From Bog-473 sp963840435 (lineage in GTDB: Bacteria > Actinomycetota > Acidimicrobiia > Acidimicrobiales > RAAP-2), in assembly GCA_963840435.1 (NCBI GenBank), contig CAWIYY010000010.1:310001-374000 (forward strand): a stretch of 64,000 bases of DNA, written 5' to 3'. The notes beneath the pieces were generated by a model. That model saw only the letters and a program-made list of their open reading frames with translations. It was not told where the DNA came from and did not search any database. The position numbers and the translations under genes are program-made. Positions 1 through 8,779 of this stretch are shown here, piece by piece (the stretch's first letter is position 1; each line of letters starts with the position of its first letter).

Positions 1-866
1 CACAGGGTGCGCATGCTGAGCATGGCGCCCGTGTAGGCCCGGACGTCGGCCGACACCTTGCAGGACCAGCCGAAGGAGCGCATCTGGTAGGTGAGGTAGT
101 AGTCCTCGACCTGGCTGTCGTAGGTCCACGGTCCCTGGGGGCGGGACTCGACGGTGACGCCTTCTGCACCGGCCATGTACTGGTCGAGCCAGGTCGCCCG
201 CTCGTGCGCCACGACCTGCTCGAGCGCCGTCGCCCGCACCATGCAGGCGGTGCCGGCCAGCACGCTGGTGCGGCGGTCCTTGCGGGAGAGTGCGGTGTCG
301 GTCCACTTGGCGAACTCGGCCTTCTGGATCCGGCACCACATCCGCTCACGGAAACTCTGGTGGGGCAGCTCGCCCACGCTGGCCGGCACGATCCCGGCCT
401 CGGCCAGGCGGATCATCTCCTGGGTGCTCAGCATGGTGAACTTGGCGCTGCAGCCGCCCAGCGTGTCGTCGCGGACGAACTCGGCTTCCCAGTCGGCGAC
501 GGCGTTCGGGGGGAGGACGGTGTCGGCGTCGATGCAGACGAAGAGGTCGGTGCACTGGCGGGTCAGCGCCCAGGCCTGGTTGAGGGCGCCCGGCTTCTTG
601 TGCGTGTTGGCCACCGTCTCGTAGACGATCAGGGCCGGGCCGGCCTCGGCCTGGCGGCTCCGTGCGATCTCCACGGTGCGGTCGGTGCAGTTGTCGGCGG
701 CCACGACGATGTGGTCGACGCTCCGCTCCTGGGCGAGGATGGAGTCGAGCGTGGCGCCGATGCACTCTTCTTCGTTGTGTGCGGCGATGAGCACGGTCAG
801 GTGAGGGCGCGCCGCATGCTTGGGCGCTGCCATCTCCTCCGTGTTCGTGCTCTCCAGGCTCTTCAC
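1..866 (-). CDS. Family 2 glycosyltransferase, 3' end cut by the window edge
   Basis: This protein probably transfers a sugar from a nucleotide-sugar donor to a cell-surface or lipid acceptor. The translated minus strand opens with the GT-A start HLTVLIAAHNEEE, followed by an ADNCTDRT segment, the metal/nucleotide-binding CIDADT (a DxD-type motif), and later an ED...QMRSFGW stretch like the QxxRW region of processive enzymes. The reading frame is open to position 1, so the C-terminus lies outside the window. The start is uncertain. GTG at 866 has an AGGAGAGG sequence upstream; ATG at 833 has GGAGGAG directly abutting it, which is too close to serve as its ribosome site; GTG at 890 is also in frame. 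Upstream lies a nested hairpin (896-944). The acceptor cannot be told from the sequence. Confidence 0.8.
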   Translation of the reverse strand, partial: MKSLESTNTEEMAAPKHAARPHLTVLIAAHNEEECIGATLDSILAQERSVDHIVVAADNCTDRTVEIARSRQAEAGPALIVYETVANTHKKPGALNQAWALTRQCTDLFVCIDADTVLPPNAVADWEAEFVRDDTLGGCSAKFTMLSTQEMIRLAEAGIVPASVGELPHQSFRERMWCRIQKAEFAKWTDTALSRKDRRTSVLAGTACMVRATALEQVVAHERATWLDQYMAGAEGVTVESRPQGPWTYDSQVEDYYLTYQMRSFGWSCKVSADVRAYTGAMLSMRTL

Positions 867-1354
867 TTCCGGGTTCCTCTCCTTCTTCACGATCAAGCGC
901 TTTGGCCGTCGCCATGAGCAGCGAACTGCTCGGGCCAAAGCGCTCTGCGGTCTTGTCCAGCCCGCCTACCGGGGGAAGCGGCGGGCCGGACTTCGACCGC
1001 TGGGATGCTTGGGGGGGCCGGCATCCCGTTGACAAGAGGGATGGTGACAGGGCGAGTGCAGTCGGCGTAGAGCCGTTCGGTTCTATTGCACCCCCGCACC
1101 CACCTTTGTTGTCGCTGCGTTGCGCGTGGCCCGACGCGCGGCTCAAAAACCCTGATTTTCCGGGCTTCTTTCGCTCCGACGAGCACCCTCGCTCCTGGCG
1201 GCGCGACCTGATCGACGTCGGTCGACACACCGCACGGTGTGCGGCACGGGCGCTCGAGTGGCAGCGGTGGCGCGACCCGACACGCGACGCGACGGCGTGC
1301 GTTGTGCCGTCGTTGTGCAAACCCGGCGCGCGGCGCGCCGCTCTTACGTCGCTC
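867..1354. other. Non-coding stretch between tlpA-like gene and glycosyltransferase
   Basis: No convincing gene is present in these 488 bases. Besides the nested hairpin at 896-944, it holds a 7-bp stem CGACGGC (1290-1296)/GCCGTCG (1306-1312), 43 bases past the stop of the tlpA-like gene, which could end its transcript although no T-run follows. A short palindrome CACACCG-CA-CGGTGTG lies at 1226-1241. Open frames here have compositions typical of antisense shadows. Confidence 0.5.
896..944. repeat. Nested inverted repeat / hairpin
   Basis: AGCGCTTTGGCC (896-907) and GGCCAAAGCGCT (933-944) form perfect 12-bp arms. The 25 bases between them contain a second stem, GAGCAG (916-921) with CTGCTC (926-931), around a CGAA loop. 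It lies in the likely 5' leader of the glycosyltransferase gene. It may be an RNA structure in that leader or a protein-binding site; there is no T-run to make it a standard terminator. Confidence 0.6.
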
Positions 1355-2050
1355 TTACGCGGTGAGGTGATTGGCGTGCGCCAGCGCCAGCTCGTCGGCG
1401 CTGAAGGTGGACGGCGTGAGCACGTCCCCCCGCACAATCCGGAAGATGGTGCCGTCGGCGTTCACGAACACGGTGTAGGGGTCGCCGGTGAACCAGTAGT
1501 CGCCGCTGGTGATGGTGTCGTTGGGGTCGTAGGCGACGGGGAAGTGGACGCCGGCGGTCCGGATGAAGTTCTGGGCGGCCGACGTCTTGTCCAGGCTGTC
1601 GACCCCGATCACCTTGACCTGTGAGAGGACGCCGCCGGAGGCGTTCTGGCTCCGCACCGCCGCCGCGAGCGGGGGGAGCTCCTGGTGGCAGTCCGAGCAC
1701 CAGGCGCCGAAGAAGAGGAGCACGGTCGGCGTCCCCGAGCCCTCGGCCGGCACGCCGACGGTGGCCGGGCCGACCGCGCTGATGTTCTGGGCGCTGAAGG
1801 CGGGCGCCGGGCCACCCTGGTGCGGTGCGGCCGAGGTCCCGCCGCTCTCGCCCGACCCCTTGGGGGCCCCGAGGCTGGTGAAGATGCCGATGAGCAGCAC
1901 CACGGCCAACCCGATGCCCGTCCCGATGAGGAGGAAGCGCTTGCGCGGCGTGCGGGCCGGCCGTCCCGGGTCCAGCGGTCCGGCGCCCTCGGGTCCGGCG
2001 CCCGGGGGAGGGTCCGGAGCCCCTGGCGGGGTGGGTACGTCAGTGGACAT
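1355..2050 (-). CDS. Membrane-anchored TlpA/ResA-like thiol-disulfide protein
   Basis: This is a thioredoxin-fold protein held outside the membrane. It has a Pro/Gly-rich cytoplasmic N-terminus, one membrane segment (about residues 38-60), a Gly/Ser linker, and a thioredoxin-like domain with the redox pair C118-S-D-C121 in FFGAWCSDC, followed by a region ending in YTVFVNADGTI. TlpA/ResA proteins reduce disulfides in apocytochromes or cytochrome oxidase subunits. The gene starts 14 bases after the stop of ctaB, so both are probably on one transcript, which fits a role in oxidase assembly. The exact substrate is an inference from context; the thioredoxin fold is clear. Confidence 0.85.
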   Translation of the reverse strand: MSTDVPTPPGAPDPPPGAGPEGAGPLDPGRPARTPRKRFLLIGTGIGLAVVLLIGIFTSLGAPKGSGESGGTSAAPHQGGPAPAFSAQNISAVGPATVGVPAEGSGTPTVLLFFGAWCSDCHQELPPLAAAVRSQNASGGVLSQVKVIGVDSLDKTSAAQNFIRTAGVHFPVAYDPNDTITSGDYWFTGDPYTVFVNADGTIFRIVRGDVLTPSTFSADELALAHANHLTA

Positions 2051-2064
2051 CGCGACAGCCGAAC

Positions 2065-3012
2065 CTAGTGAATCTGGTTGCGGATGAGGACGTCGCCCGC
2101 CATGGCGACAAAGAGGACGGTCAGGTAGGTGATGGAGTAACCGAAGACGCGCATGGCGTCACGGTTGGTCACCGTCCCGTTCTGGGCCAGGCCCCAGAGC
2201 CGGGTCACCAGGTAGAGGAAGCCGGCGCCGAGCACCGCGGCGGTGACCATGTAGATCCAGCCGAGGTGGGCCACCGGGCCGAAGAGGAACGACACCGCGA
2301 CCAGCGCCACCGTGTAGTAGACGATCTCGGTGGTCGTGCGCTTCATGGAGGCCACCGCCGGGAGCATGGGCACGTCGGCCGCCCGGTAGTCGTCCTGGTA
2401 GCGCACGGCCAGCGACCAGAAGTGCGGCGGCGTCCAGATGAAGATGATGGCGAACAGCACGACGGGCGCCCAGGCCAGCGAGTCGGTCACCGCGGCCCAG
2501 CCGACCAGGACGGGCACGGCACCGGCCGCCCCGCCGATGACGATGTTCTGGGTGGAGCGCCGCTTGAGCCACAGCGTGTAGACGAAGACGTAGAAGAGGG
2601 TGGCCGAGACGGCGAGCACGGCGGAGAGCAGGTTCACGGCCAGCCACAGCTCGACGAACGCGGCCACCTCGAGCGTGAGCGCGAAGACCAGGGCGGCGGT
2701 AGGCGTCATGGCACCGGTGACCAGCGGGCGGTTCTTGGTCCGCTTCATGAGGCGGTCGATGTCGCGGTCGACCACCATGTTGATGGCGTTGGCACCCCCG
2801 GCCGCCAGTGCCCCGCCGGCCAGGGTGGCCACCATCAGCCAGACCGGCGGCAGGCCCCGCTGGGCCACCACCATGGTGGGCAGCGTGGTGACCAGCAGCA
2901 GCTCGATGATGCGCGGCTTGGTCAGCGCCACGTAGCCACCCACCGTGCTCCGGGCCCGGGCCACGCCCCGAAGCTCGTCGACGGCGGGGGCCTGTGTCGT
3001 CATAGCGTCCAC
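2065..3012 (-). CDS. ctaB: Protoheme IX farnesyltransferase (heme O synthase)
   Basis: CtaB attaches a farnesyl group to the vinyl side chain of heme B to make heme O, the precursor of heme A for cytochrome c oxidase. The 315-residue protein is of normal length for the UbiA family. It has about nine hydrophobic segments and the prenyl-diphosphate-binding motif N78-xxx-D82-xxx-D86 followed by KRTKNRPLVTG. ATG at 3012 and ATG at 3003 are both possible starts. It is divergent from ctaA (start 3072) across about 60 bases, so the two heme A genes probably share a promoter region, and it is followed by the tlpA-like gene. Confidence 0.96.
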   Translation of the reverse strand: MDAMTTQAPAVDELRGVARARSTVGGYVALTKPRIIELLLVTTLPTMVVAQRGLPPVWLMVATLAGGALAAGGANAINMVVDRDIDRLMKRTKNRPLVTGAMTPTAALVFALTLEVAAFVELWLAVNLLSAVLAVSATLFYVFVYTLWLKRRSTQNIVIGGAAGAVPVLVGWAAVTDSLAWAPVVLFAIIFIWTPPHFWSLAVRYQDDYRAADVPMLPAVASMKRTTTEIVYYTVALVAVSFLFGPVAHLGWIYMVTAAVLGAGFLYLVTRLWGLAQNGTVTNRDAMRVFGYSITYLTVLFVAMAGDVLIRNQIH

Positions 3013-3071
3013 AGCGTAGGTCCGGGGCTGGCCCGGGACCAGGCCGCAGGTCCCGGTACGCTTGGCCGGTC

Positions 3072-4040
3072 GTGTCGCGGCGCCGTACTCCCTCCATCTC
3101 GCCCTCGCTCAGCCACCGGCTCAACGTGGTCGCCCTGGTCCTGACCGCCCTCATCGTGGCCACGGGGGGCGCCGTGCGCCTCACCGGTTCGGGCCTGGGC
3201 TGCTCCAACTGGCCCGAGTGCACGTCGGGCCACCTGACCCCGGCCCTCCAGTTCCACGGCCTGGTCGAGTTCGGCAACCGCTTGGTGACGGTCGTCCTGG
3301 TGATCGCCGTGGCGGCCGCCTTCCTCGGCGCCGTGTTCCGCACCCCGCGCCGGCGCGACCTGGTCTGGCTGAGCGGCGGGCTGGTGGCCGGCGTGCTGGC
3401 CCAGGCCGTGCTCGGCGGGATCGTCGTCTACACGAAGCTCAACCCCTACGTGGTCATGGTGCACTTCTACGCCACCATGTTGTTGCTGGTGGATGCGATC
3501 GTGCTGGTGCACCGGGATGGGCGTGACTACCGCACCGGCTCGGCCCGCCTCCTGGTCCCCCGCCCGCTCATCCGCCTCTTCTACGGGGTGCTGGCGTTGC
3601 TGGCCGTCGTCCTGGCCGCGGGGACGGCGACGTCGGGCGCCGGGCCGCACGCCGGCGACAGCTCGGGCCAGCAGGTGGCCAAGCGCCTCCCGGTGTCGCT
3701 GCGCGACATGGCCGAGCTCCACTCGAGCCTGGCCCTCCTGCTCGTCGGCGTGACCGTCGGCCTGGTGGTGGCGCTGCACGTGATCGACGTGCCCGAGCGG
3801 GTGCGCCGGGCCGGCCGCATTCTGCTCGGCGTGATGGTGGCGCAGGCGGCGGTGGGCTACACCCAGTACTTCACCCACCTGCCGGCGCTGGTGGTGGAGA
3901 TCCACCTGATCGGCGCCACCGCGCTCGTCATCGGCGCCGTGCAGACGTTCCTCGCCTGCACCTTCCACGGTCCCGAGGTGCTCACCGCCCCGGTGACGCC
4001 GGACCCGGCACCGGCGGGCGTGCCCGTGGCCGCCCGGTAG
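3072..4040 (+). CDS. ctaA: Heme A synthase (CtaA/COX15 family)
   Basis: CtaA oxidises the C8 methyl of heme O to a formyl group, giving heme A. The 322-residue protein has eight predicted membrane segments. Landmarks are the GLGCSNWPEC extracellular loop with a C44/C50 pair (as in the bacterial cysteine-type enzymes), H62 and E66 in FHGLVEFGNR, a second histidine in VMVHFYATM, H in ELHSSLALLLVG and H in VEIHLIGAT, which are the expected heme ligands in the two four-helix halves. It starts at GTG and is divergent from ctaB. A tRNA-Glu gene follows 34 bases after the stop. Confidence 0.95.
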   Translation: MSRRRTPSISPSLSHRLNVVALVLTALIVATGGAVRLTGSGLGCSNWPECTSGHLTPALQFHGLVEFGNRLVTVVLVIAVAAAFLGAVFRTPRRRDLVWLSGGLVAGVLAQAVLGGIVVYTKLNPYVVMVHFYATMLLLVDAIVLVHRDGRDYRTGSARLLVPRPLIRLFYGVLALLAVVLAAGTATSGAGPHAGDSSGQQVAKRLPVSLRDMAELHSSLALLLVGVTVGLVVALHVIDVPERVRRAGRILLGVMVAQAAVGYTQYFTHLPALVVEIHLIGATALVIGAVQTFLACTFHGPEVLTAPVTPDPAPAGVPVAAR

Positions 4041-4074
4041 GCTCGTTTTGCTTTGCGGGTCACCGCAATGTCGG

Positions 4075-4147
4075 GCCCCCATCGTCTAGCGGCCTAGGAC
4101 ACCGCCCTTTCACGGCGGCAGCACCGGTTCGAATCCGGTTGGGGGTG
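4075..4147 (+). tRNA. tRNA-Glu (anticodon TTC)
   Basis: A complete 73-base cloverleaf. Acceptor arms GCCCCCA/TGGGGGT have a G:U pair at position 1:72. The anticodon stem CCGCC/GGCGG encloses CTTTCAC with TTC at 34-36, and the T-arm is ACCGG-TTCGAAT-CCGGT. The discriminator base is G and CCA is not encoded. Confidence 0.95.
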
Positions 4148-4212
4148 CTCGGTTCCAGACCCTCTGCGACCTGATCGCGATTCGGGCGAGCAGCATCCGG
4201 CGTGGGCGCGCC

Positions 4213-4935
4213 TCACTGACGCGAGACATCGGCGGCACCGCGCAAGAGCGCCAACGACGCCGCGAGGATCCACAAGGTGTAGAGCGACGGTGCGGCGTAG
4301 GTGAAGAGACCGGCCGGCGTGAACACCCCGTGACCCGCCACTGAGCCGAGAGCGCCGACATGGGCCGCGGCAACGGCGAGCAAGGTCCAACCCAGCCAGC
4401 GGCCGAAGCCGCCGTGTCCGCGGAGCAAGGGCACCGCGAAGCCGACGGCGAGCAGCACGGTCGCTGCGGCCGACAGGTTGAAGACCGACACGAACAGGGC
4501 GCTCATTGCCTCGGCCAGGCCCGGAGCAATCCCCCCGTGACGTCCGGCAACGAATGCTTCGGCCTGCAGCGCGCCGGCGGACACACCGACCATGGCGAAG
4601 AGCATGATGGCGCCCGCCAACCCCGCATCGGCAGACAACGCCGCCAGTCCCCTGTCGCACCGGAGCTGGCGCCGCAGGCCAACGAAGAACGCCAGCCCGA
4701 GCACGCAGCCGAGGGTGAGAGAGATGCTGCAGACGAGCAGGGCCGCCCGGTGGTCGGTGACGTAGCGCGTGAGCTGGTGCCCGCCGTCGTCGGCGTCGGG
4801 AACAGTGCCGAGCAGTGCGAAGGTGACGAGACTCGAGGCAGTGGCGGCGATGCCGATCCCGGCGATGGCCTGCCGCTGGTGCTTGGCCTCGAACGGGTCG
4901 CTGGTAACGCTTGCTGGCGACAGGAATGTGGTCAT
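4213..4935 (-). CDS. Integral membrane protein of unknown function
   Basis: A 240-residue hydrophobic protein with about six predicted membrane helices, the first in GIGIAATASSLVTFALLG and the last in YTLWILAASLALLRG. I do not recognise the family. The open frame continues upstream to 5331, but that extension is Arg/Gly-rich and antisense to the neighbouring regulator. ATG at 4935, which begins MTTFLSPASVTSD, is the sensible start. It is transcribed divergently from the cyclase-LuxR regulator at 5089, and a strong palindrome lies between them, so it may be a target of that regulator. Confidence 0.7.
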   Translation of the reverse strand: MTTFLSPASVTSDPFEAKHQRQAIAGIGIAATASSLVTFALLGTVPDADDGGHQLTRYVTDHRAALLVCSISLTLGCVLGLAFFVGLRRQLRCDRGLAALSADAGLAGAIMLFAMVGVSAGALQAEAFVAGRHGGIAPGLAEAMSALFVSVFNLSAAATVLLAVGFAVPLLRGHGGFGRWLGWTLLAVAAAHVGALGSVAGHGVFTPAGLFTYAAPSLYTLWILAASLALLRGAADVSRQ

Positions 4936-4966
4936 GAGCCGAGACTGCGATCCCGGCGACCTCGGA

Positions 4967-4988
4967 ACATCAACCAGGTGGTTGATGT
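4967..4988. promoter_or_regulatory. Palindromic operator candidate
   Basis: Perfect 10-bp inverted arms ACATCAACCA and TGGTTGATGT are separated by GG. The site sits 32 bases upstream of the membrane-protein start and about 100 bases upstream of the LuxR-type regulator start, so it could control both. The symmetry fits a dimeric DNA-binding protein; its identity is not shown. Confidence 0.6.
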
Positions 4989-5088
4989 CACCCGCCGGCA
5001 CCCGCTTCAGGCTCAGGGTGTGAGATTCCCTCAGGCGGGCACCGACTCCCATCCCCTTCCCGGCCTGGGCCGGCGTAGCCTGACAGCC

Positions 5089-8000
5089 GTGAATCGCCTC
5101 TCGGCGGTCCCTTCGGGAACGGTGACGTTGCTCTTCACCGATATCGAGGGCTCGACGAAGCTGTGGGAGTCGGAGCCTGCGGAAATGGCCGACGCCCTGC
5201 GCCGCCACGAGGCGATCCTCCGGGCCGCCATCGAGAGCCCCGGGGGGTATCTGTTCAAGACCAACGGAGACGCGTTTTGCGCCTCCTTCTCGACGCCGAG
5301 CGCGGCCGTGGAAGCCGTGACATCTGCCCAACGGTCGCTCACGTGGGAAGAATGGCCGACGTCACAACCGCTGCGGGTGCGAATGGGGCTGCACAGCGGC
5401 GTGTGCGAAGAGCGCGACGGCGACTACTTCGGACCGGCCGTCAACCGCGCGGCCCGGCTCACCGCCCTCGCCCACGGCGGTCAGGTGCTCGTCTCGGGCG
5501 CCACCGCGGAGCTGCTCTTCGACTCGTTGGCCGAAGGGGTCGAACTGACCGACCTCGGCCGACATCGGCTCAAGGACCTTGGCCGCCCAGAACACCTGTT
5601 CCAGCTCGGGGCCACAGATCTGCTCGACCGCTTTCCTCCGCTGGCTTCACTCGACAGCCCGAAGGTTCCCAACAACCTGCCCGCCCAGATGACGACCTTC
5701 GTTGGTCGCCACGGCGAGATCGCCAGCTTGCGCAGCCTCATCGCCGACCACCGGCTCGTGACGCTGACGGGAGCGGGCGGGGTGGGCAAGTCGCGCCTTG
5801 CCCTGCAGCTTGCCGCCGAGATCGTGGACGGTCCCGCCGACGGGGTCTGGTGGGTGGAGCTGGGGCCCCTGGGAGATCCCGACCGGGTCGCCGGTGCAGT
5901 GGCGGCCGTCCTCGGCTTTCGTGAGGAGCAGGACCGGCCGCTGCTCGAGACGTTGGCCGGGCAGCTCCGGGACATGGACCTCGTGTTGGTCATCGACAAC
6001 TGCGAGCATGTCCTCGACGCCACCGGAAGCCTGATTGAGGCCCTCTTACTGGCCGCGCCCAGGCTGCGAGTGGTGGCTACCAGCCGCGAGTCGCTCGGCC
6101 TCGCCGGCGAAACTGCCTGGAGGGTGCCCTCACTCGAGGAGGGTGGCGCCGTGGAGCTCTTCATCGACCGCGCGGGGGAAGCGCGGCCGGGTTGGCGGGC
6201 CGACGTCGAGGCCACCGAGACCATCGCACACATCTGCCGCCGTCTCGACGGGTTGCCGTTGGCCATCGAGTTGGCCGCGGCGCGGACGCGGATGATGAAC
6301 CCTGTTCGCATCGCGGCCGGCCTGGACGACCGGTTCAGGCTGTTGACAGGCGGGAGTCGCACTGCGGTACCCCGCCAACAAACCCTCGAGGCCTCCGTCA
6401 GCTGGAGTCACGCCCTGCTCGCCGAGGAGGAGCGGGCGCTCCTCCGGCGGCTCTCGGTCTTCGCCGGCGGGTTCACCCTCGAGGGCGCTGAAGCAACCTG
6501 CGCCGACGGCGCGCTCGTCGAGGAGTACGCGGTGTTGGATCTGGTCTCCCGCCTCGTGGACAAATCGCTGATCGCCTTCGACGAGAACACCGGCCGCTAC
6601 CGATTGCTGGAGACCATCGCGCAGTTCGCCCGGGAGCGTCTGGTCGAAGCCGAGGAGATGGCCGCCATCAGGCTGGCTCATCTGTCCTTCTACCTGGACT
6701 ACGCCGAGCAGGTTGAGCCTCTCCTGGTCGGTGGCAACGGCCCCACGCTCCTGGCCCAGCTCGAGCTCGAACGCGACAACCTCACCGTCGCGCTGGAATG
6801 GGCGGAGAACAGCGGGGCCGACGAGTCGTTGCTCCGCCTGGTGACCGCCCTCGCCTTGTTCTGGGTGCTGCGAGGACACACCGCGGACGGCGGGCGCTGG
6901 TTCGGCCGGGCACTCGCCCACGACGACGGGCCGTCGGTCGTCCGCGCCCGGGCCCTGTGGGGTGCGGCCTACGTGGCGATCTACGGCGACGACCATGAGA
7001 CCGGCGATCTCTGCGCCCCGCGTGCCCTCGCCATGGCCCGCGACCTCGATGATCCGTGGACGATCGCCCGGGCCACCAATGCCTACAACTACATCGCCCT
7101 CTGGAGGGGTCCGGCCCAGGCACGCGCCGATCTGGCCCGCGGGGTCGAGATGGCTCGTTCGATCGGCGACTGGTTCGCGGTCGCCGACGGGCTCAAGATG
7201 TCCACCATCGCCTGGCAGGTCGAGGACGACCACGACGGCGCAGTCGCCGACTGCGAGGAACTGCTGGCCGTGGCCAAGCGGCTGGACAACAAGTTCTACG
7301 AGGCCTGGTACCACAACGTCCAGGCTCTCGGTGCCCTCCGGCGCGGTGAGGTGGTGCGGGCCCGCGACGAATGCGAGCGCTCCCTCGAACTGTCTCGGGC
7401 GGTCGGGGATCCCTCGACCGCGGGAGTGACGCTCGCGTGGCTCGGCGAGGTCGAGGCCTTGACGGGCCACCACGACGAGGCAAGAGCCCGATTCGAGACC
7501 TTCCTGCAACGAGCCCACGCCACGGGCGGCGACCAGGGCTTCCCCTTCGCACTCCTCAACCTCATGACGCTGCTCGTCGGCTGCGGAGAAGCCGACACCG
7601 CCGCTCTCCTCCTCGGACCGTTGGTGGCCCGGCTTCGGGCGGAGGCCACTCGCCTGCCGATGATCTTCGCCTGGGCACTGGCGGTGTACGGCAGCGCGCT
7701 GGCCGGGAGTGATGACGAGCAGGCAGCGCAGGAGGCGTTGACCGAGGCGGAGAGAATTGCCACCACCGCGAACAATCCCTGGCTGAGCGGCCTGGTGCAC
7801 CACCACTTGGCCCAGCTGGCCAGCCGGCAGGACAACGCCGAACGGGCCGAGGACCTCCATCACCACGCCCTGGCCATCCGTCACGCCCATGGTCTCCGAC
7901 CTGGCGTCACCGAATCGCTCGAAGCCCTCGCCGGCCTGGCGGTCCGCCGCCAGGAGCCCACCGAAGCCGTCCGCATACTCGCCGCCGTCGACCGGATGAG

Positions 8001-8430
8001 GACGGAGCTGGGCTTCGCCCGTTGGCCAACCGACCAGGCCCTCTATGACGGACATCTGCAATCCGCCCGCACGCAGCTCGACGAGGCCGGCTTCGCCGCG
8101 GCCTGGGCCGAAGGACACCTGCTCGGTATCGACGACGTCGTGTCGTACGCGACCCGCACCCGCGGCCAGCGTCGCCGCCCCACCAGCGGCTGGTCCAGTC
8201 TGACCCCCACCGAGTCTGCTGTCGTGGAGCTGCTCGCCCAGGGCCTGACCAACCCCCAGATCGCCGAGAGGCTCTTCATCTCCCGCGCCACAGTCAAGAC
8301 CCACCTGATCCACGTCTTCAACAAACTGGGGGTCAGCACCCGATCCCAGCTCGCTGCTGACGCAACCCGGCGCGGCGCCGTCTCCGATGCGTCCTCGTCG
8401 CGAGGGGCGCCGCCGCAATCGACGCGGTGA
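5089..8430 (+). CDS. Class III cyclase - AAA/NB-ARC ATPase - TPR - LuxR transcription regulator
   Basis: A 1113-residue multidomain regulator. Residues 10-170 are a class III nucleotidyl cyclase domain with metal-binding D18 in FTDIEGST, a second Asp in NGDAF, and VNRAARL carrying the transition-state Asn and Arg, so it looks catalytically intact. A P-loop GAGGVGKS lies at about residues 228-235 in an ATPase of the STAND type, followed by a long helical repeat (TPR-like) region to about residue 1000. The C-terminal LuxR helix-turn-helix starts near residue 1038 (LTPTESAVVELL...ATVKTHLIHVFNKLGV). GTG at 5089 was chosen because the cyclase motif begins 15 residues later; the upstream extension of the frame lacks domain character. 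Such proteins probably couple ligand and nucleotide state to DNA binding. The target genes are unknown; the divergent membrane gene is a candidate. Confidence 0.9.
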   Translation: MNRLSAVPSGTVTLLFTDIEGSTKLWESEPAEMADALRRHEAILRAAIESPGGYLFKTNGDAFCASFSTPSAAVEAVTSAQRSLTWEEWPTSQPLRVRMGLHSGVCEERDGDYFGPAVNRAARLTALAHGGQVLVSGATAELLFDSLAEGVELTDLGRHRLKDLGRPEHLFQLGATDLLDRFPPLASLDSPKVPNNLPAQMTTFVGRHGEIASLRSLIADHRLVTLTGAGGVGKSRLALQLAAEIVDGPADGVWWVELGPLGDPDRVAGAVAAVLGFREEQDRPLLETLAGQLRDMDLVLVIDNCEHVLDATGSLIEALLLAAPRLRVVATSRESLGLAGETAWRVPSLEEGGAVELFIDRAGEARPGWRADVEATETIAHICRRLDGLPLAIELAAARTRMMNPVRIAAGLDDRFRLLTGGSRTAVPRQQTLEASVSWSHALLAEEERALLRRLSVFAGGFTLEGAEATCADGALVEEYAVLDLVSRLVDKSLIAFDENTGRYRLLETIAQFARERLVEAEEMAAIRLAHLSFYLDYAEQVEPLLVGGNGPTLLAQLELERDNLTVALEWAENSGADESLLRLVTALALFWVLRGHTADGGRWFGRALAHDDGPSVVRARALWGAAYVAIYGDDHETGDLCAPRALAMARDLDDPWTIARATNAYNYIALWRGPAQARADLARGVEMARSIGDWFAVADGLKMSTIAWQVEDDHDGAVADCEELLAVAKRLDNKFYEAWYHNVQALGALRRGEVVRARDECERSLELSRAVGDPSTAGVTLAWLGEVEALTGHHDEARARFETFLQRAHATGGDQGFPFALLNLMTLLVGCGEADTAALLLGPLVARLRAEATRLPMIFAWALAVYGSALAGSDDEQAAQEALTEAERIATTANNPWLSGLVHHHLAQLASRQDNAERAEDLHHHALAIRHAHGLRPGVTESLEALAGLAVRRQEPTEAVRILAAVDRMRTELGFARWPTDQALYDGHLQSARTQLDEAGFAAAWAEGHLLGIDDVVSYATRTRGQRRRPTSGWSSLTPTESAVVELLAQGLTNPQIAERLFISRATVKTHLIHVFNKLGVSTRSQLAADATRRGAVSDASSSRGAPPQSTR

Positions 8431-8779
8431 CGCGTCCTGTGCTCTGTTCGAGCTCTTCACGTCCGCCTCCGACGAGTGCCGGCCAGCCAGCGTTGAGCAC
8501 CCAGCATGTCAAGGCCTGTGACCGAGCGCACGTGTCGCTCGCCACCCGTGTCAGATTCCTGGAATACAGCCTCCCCCGCGAGAACTCGTTCTGGTTCGAA
8601 ATGCCGTTCCGTGAGGAGGGCCTACTCCACAGGCCCCTGTCGGTCTCGATCTGCATGCAGCCCGGGCGATCTGCATCGAATCGGACATGTGCCAACGCAG
8701 TGAGACGTCCGGATCGTGGTTTGAGCGCTGACACACCACACCTCCTATGCTCGGCCCACGACGACCGAGAGGTGGCCCA
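8431..8779. other. Intergenic region
   Basis: No gene is supported. A loose promoter-like pair, TTGAGC followed 19 bases later by TATGCT (about 8724-8755), precedes the secreted beta-propeller gene and is the only feature I can point to. Confidence 0.35.

Noticed and set aside
2068..3144. 358-residue frame on the plus strand
   Set aside because: Antisense to ctaB, rich in Gly/His/Asp/Arg without motif; a codon-bias shadow.
6130..8460. 776-residue open frame on the minus strand
   Set aside because: It is antisense to the cyclase-LuxR gene, which has clear domains; high GC content creates long antisense frames here.
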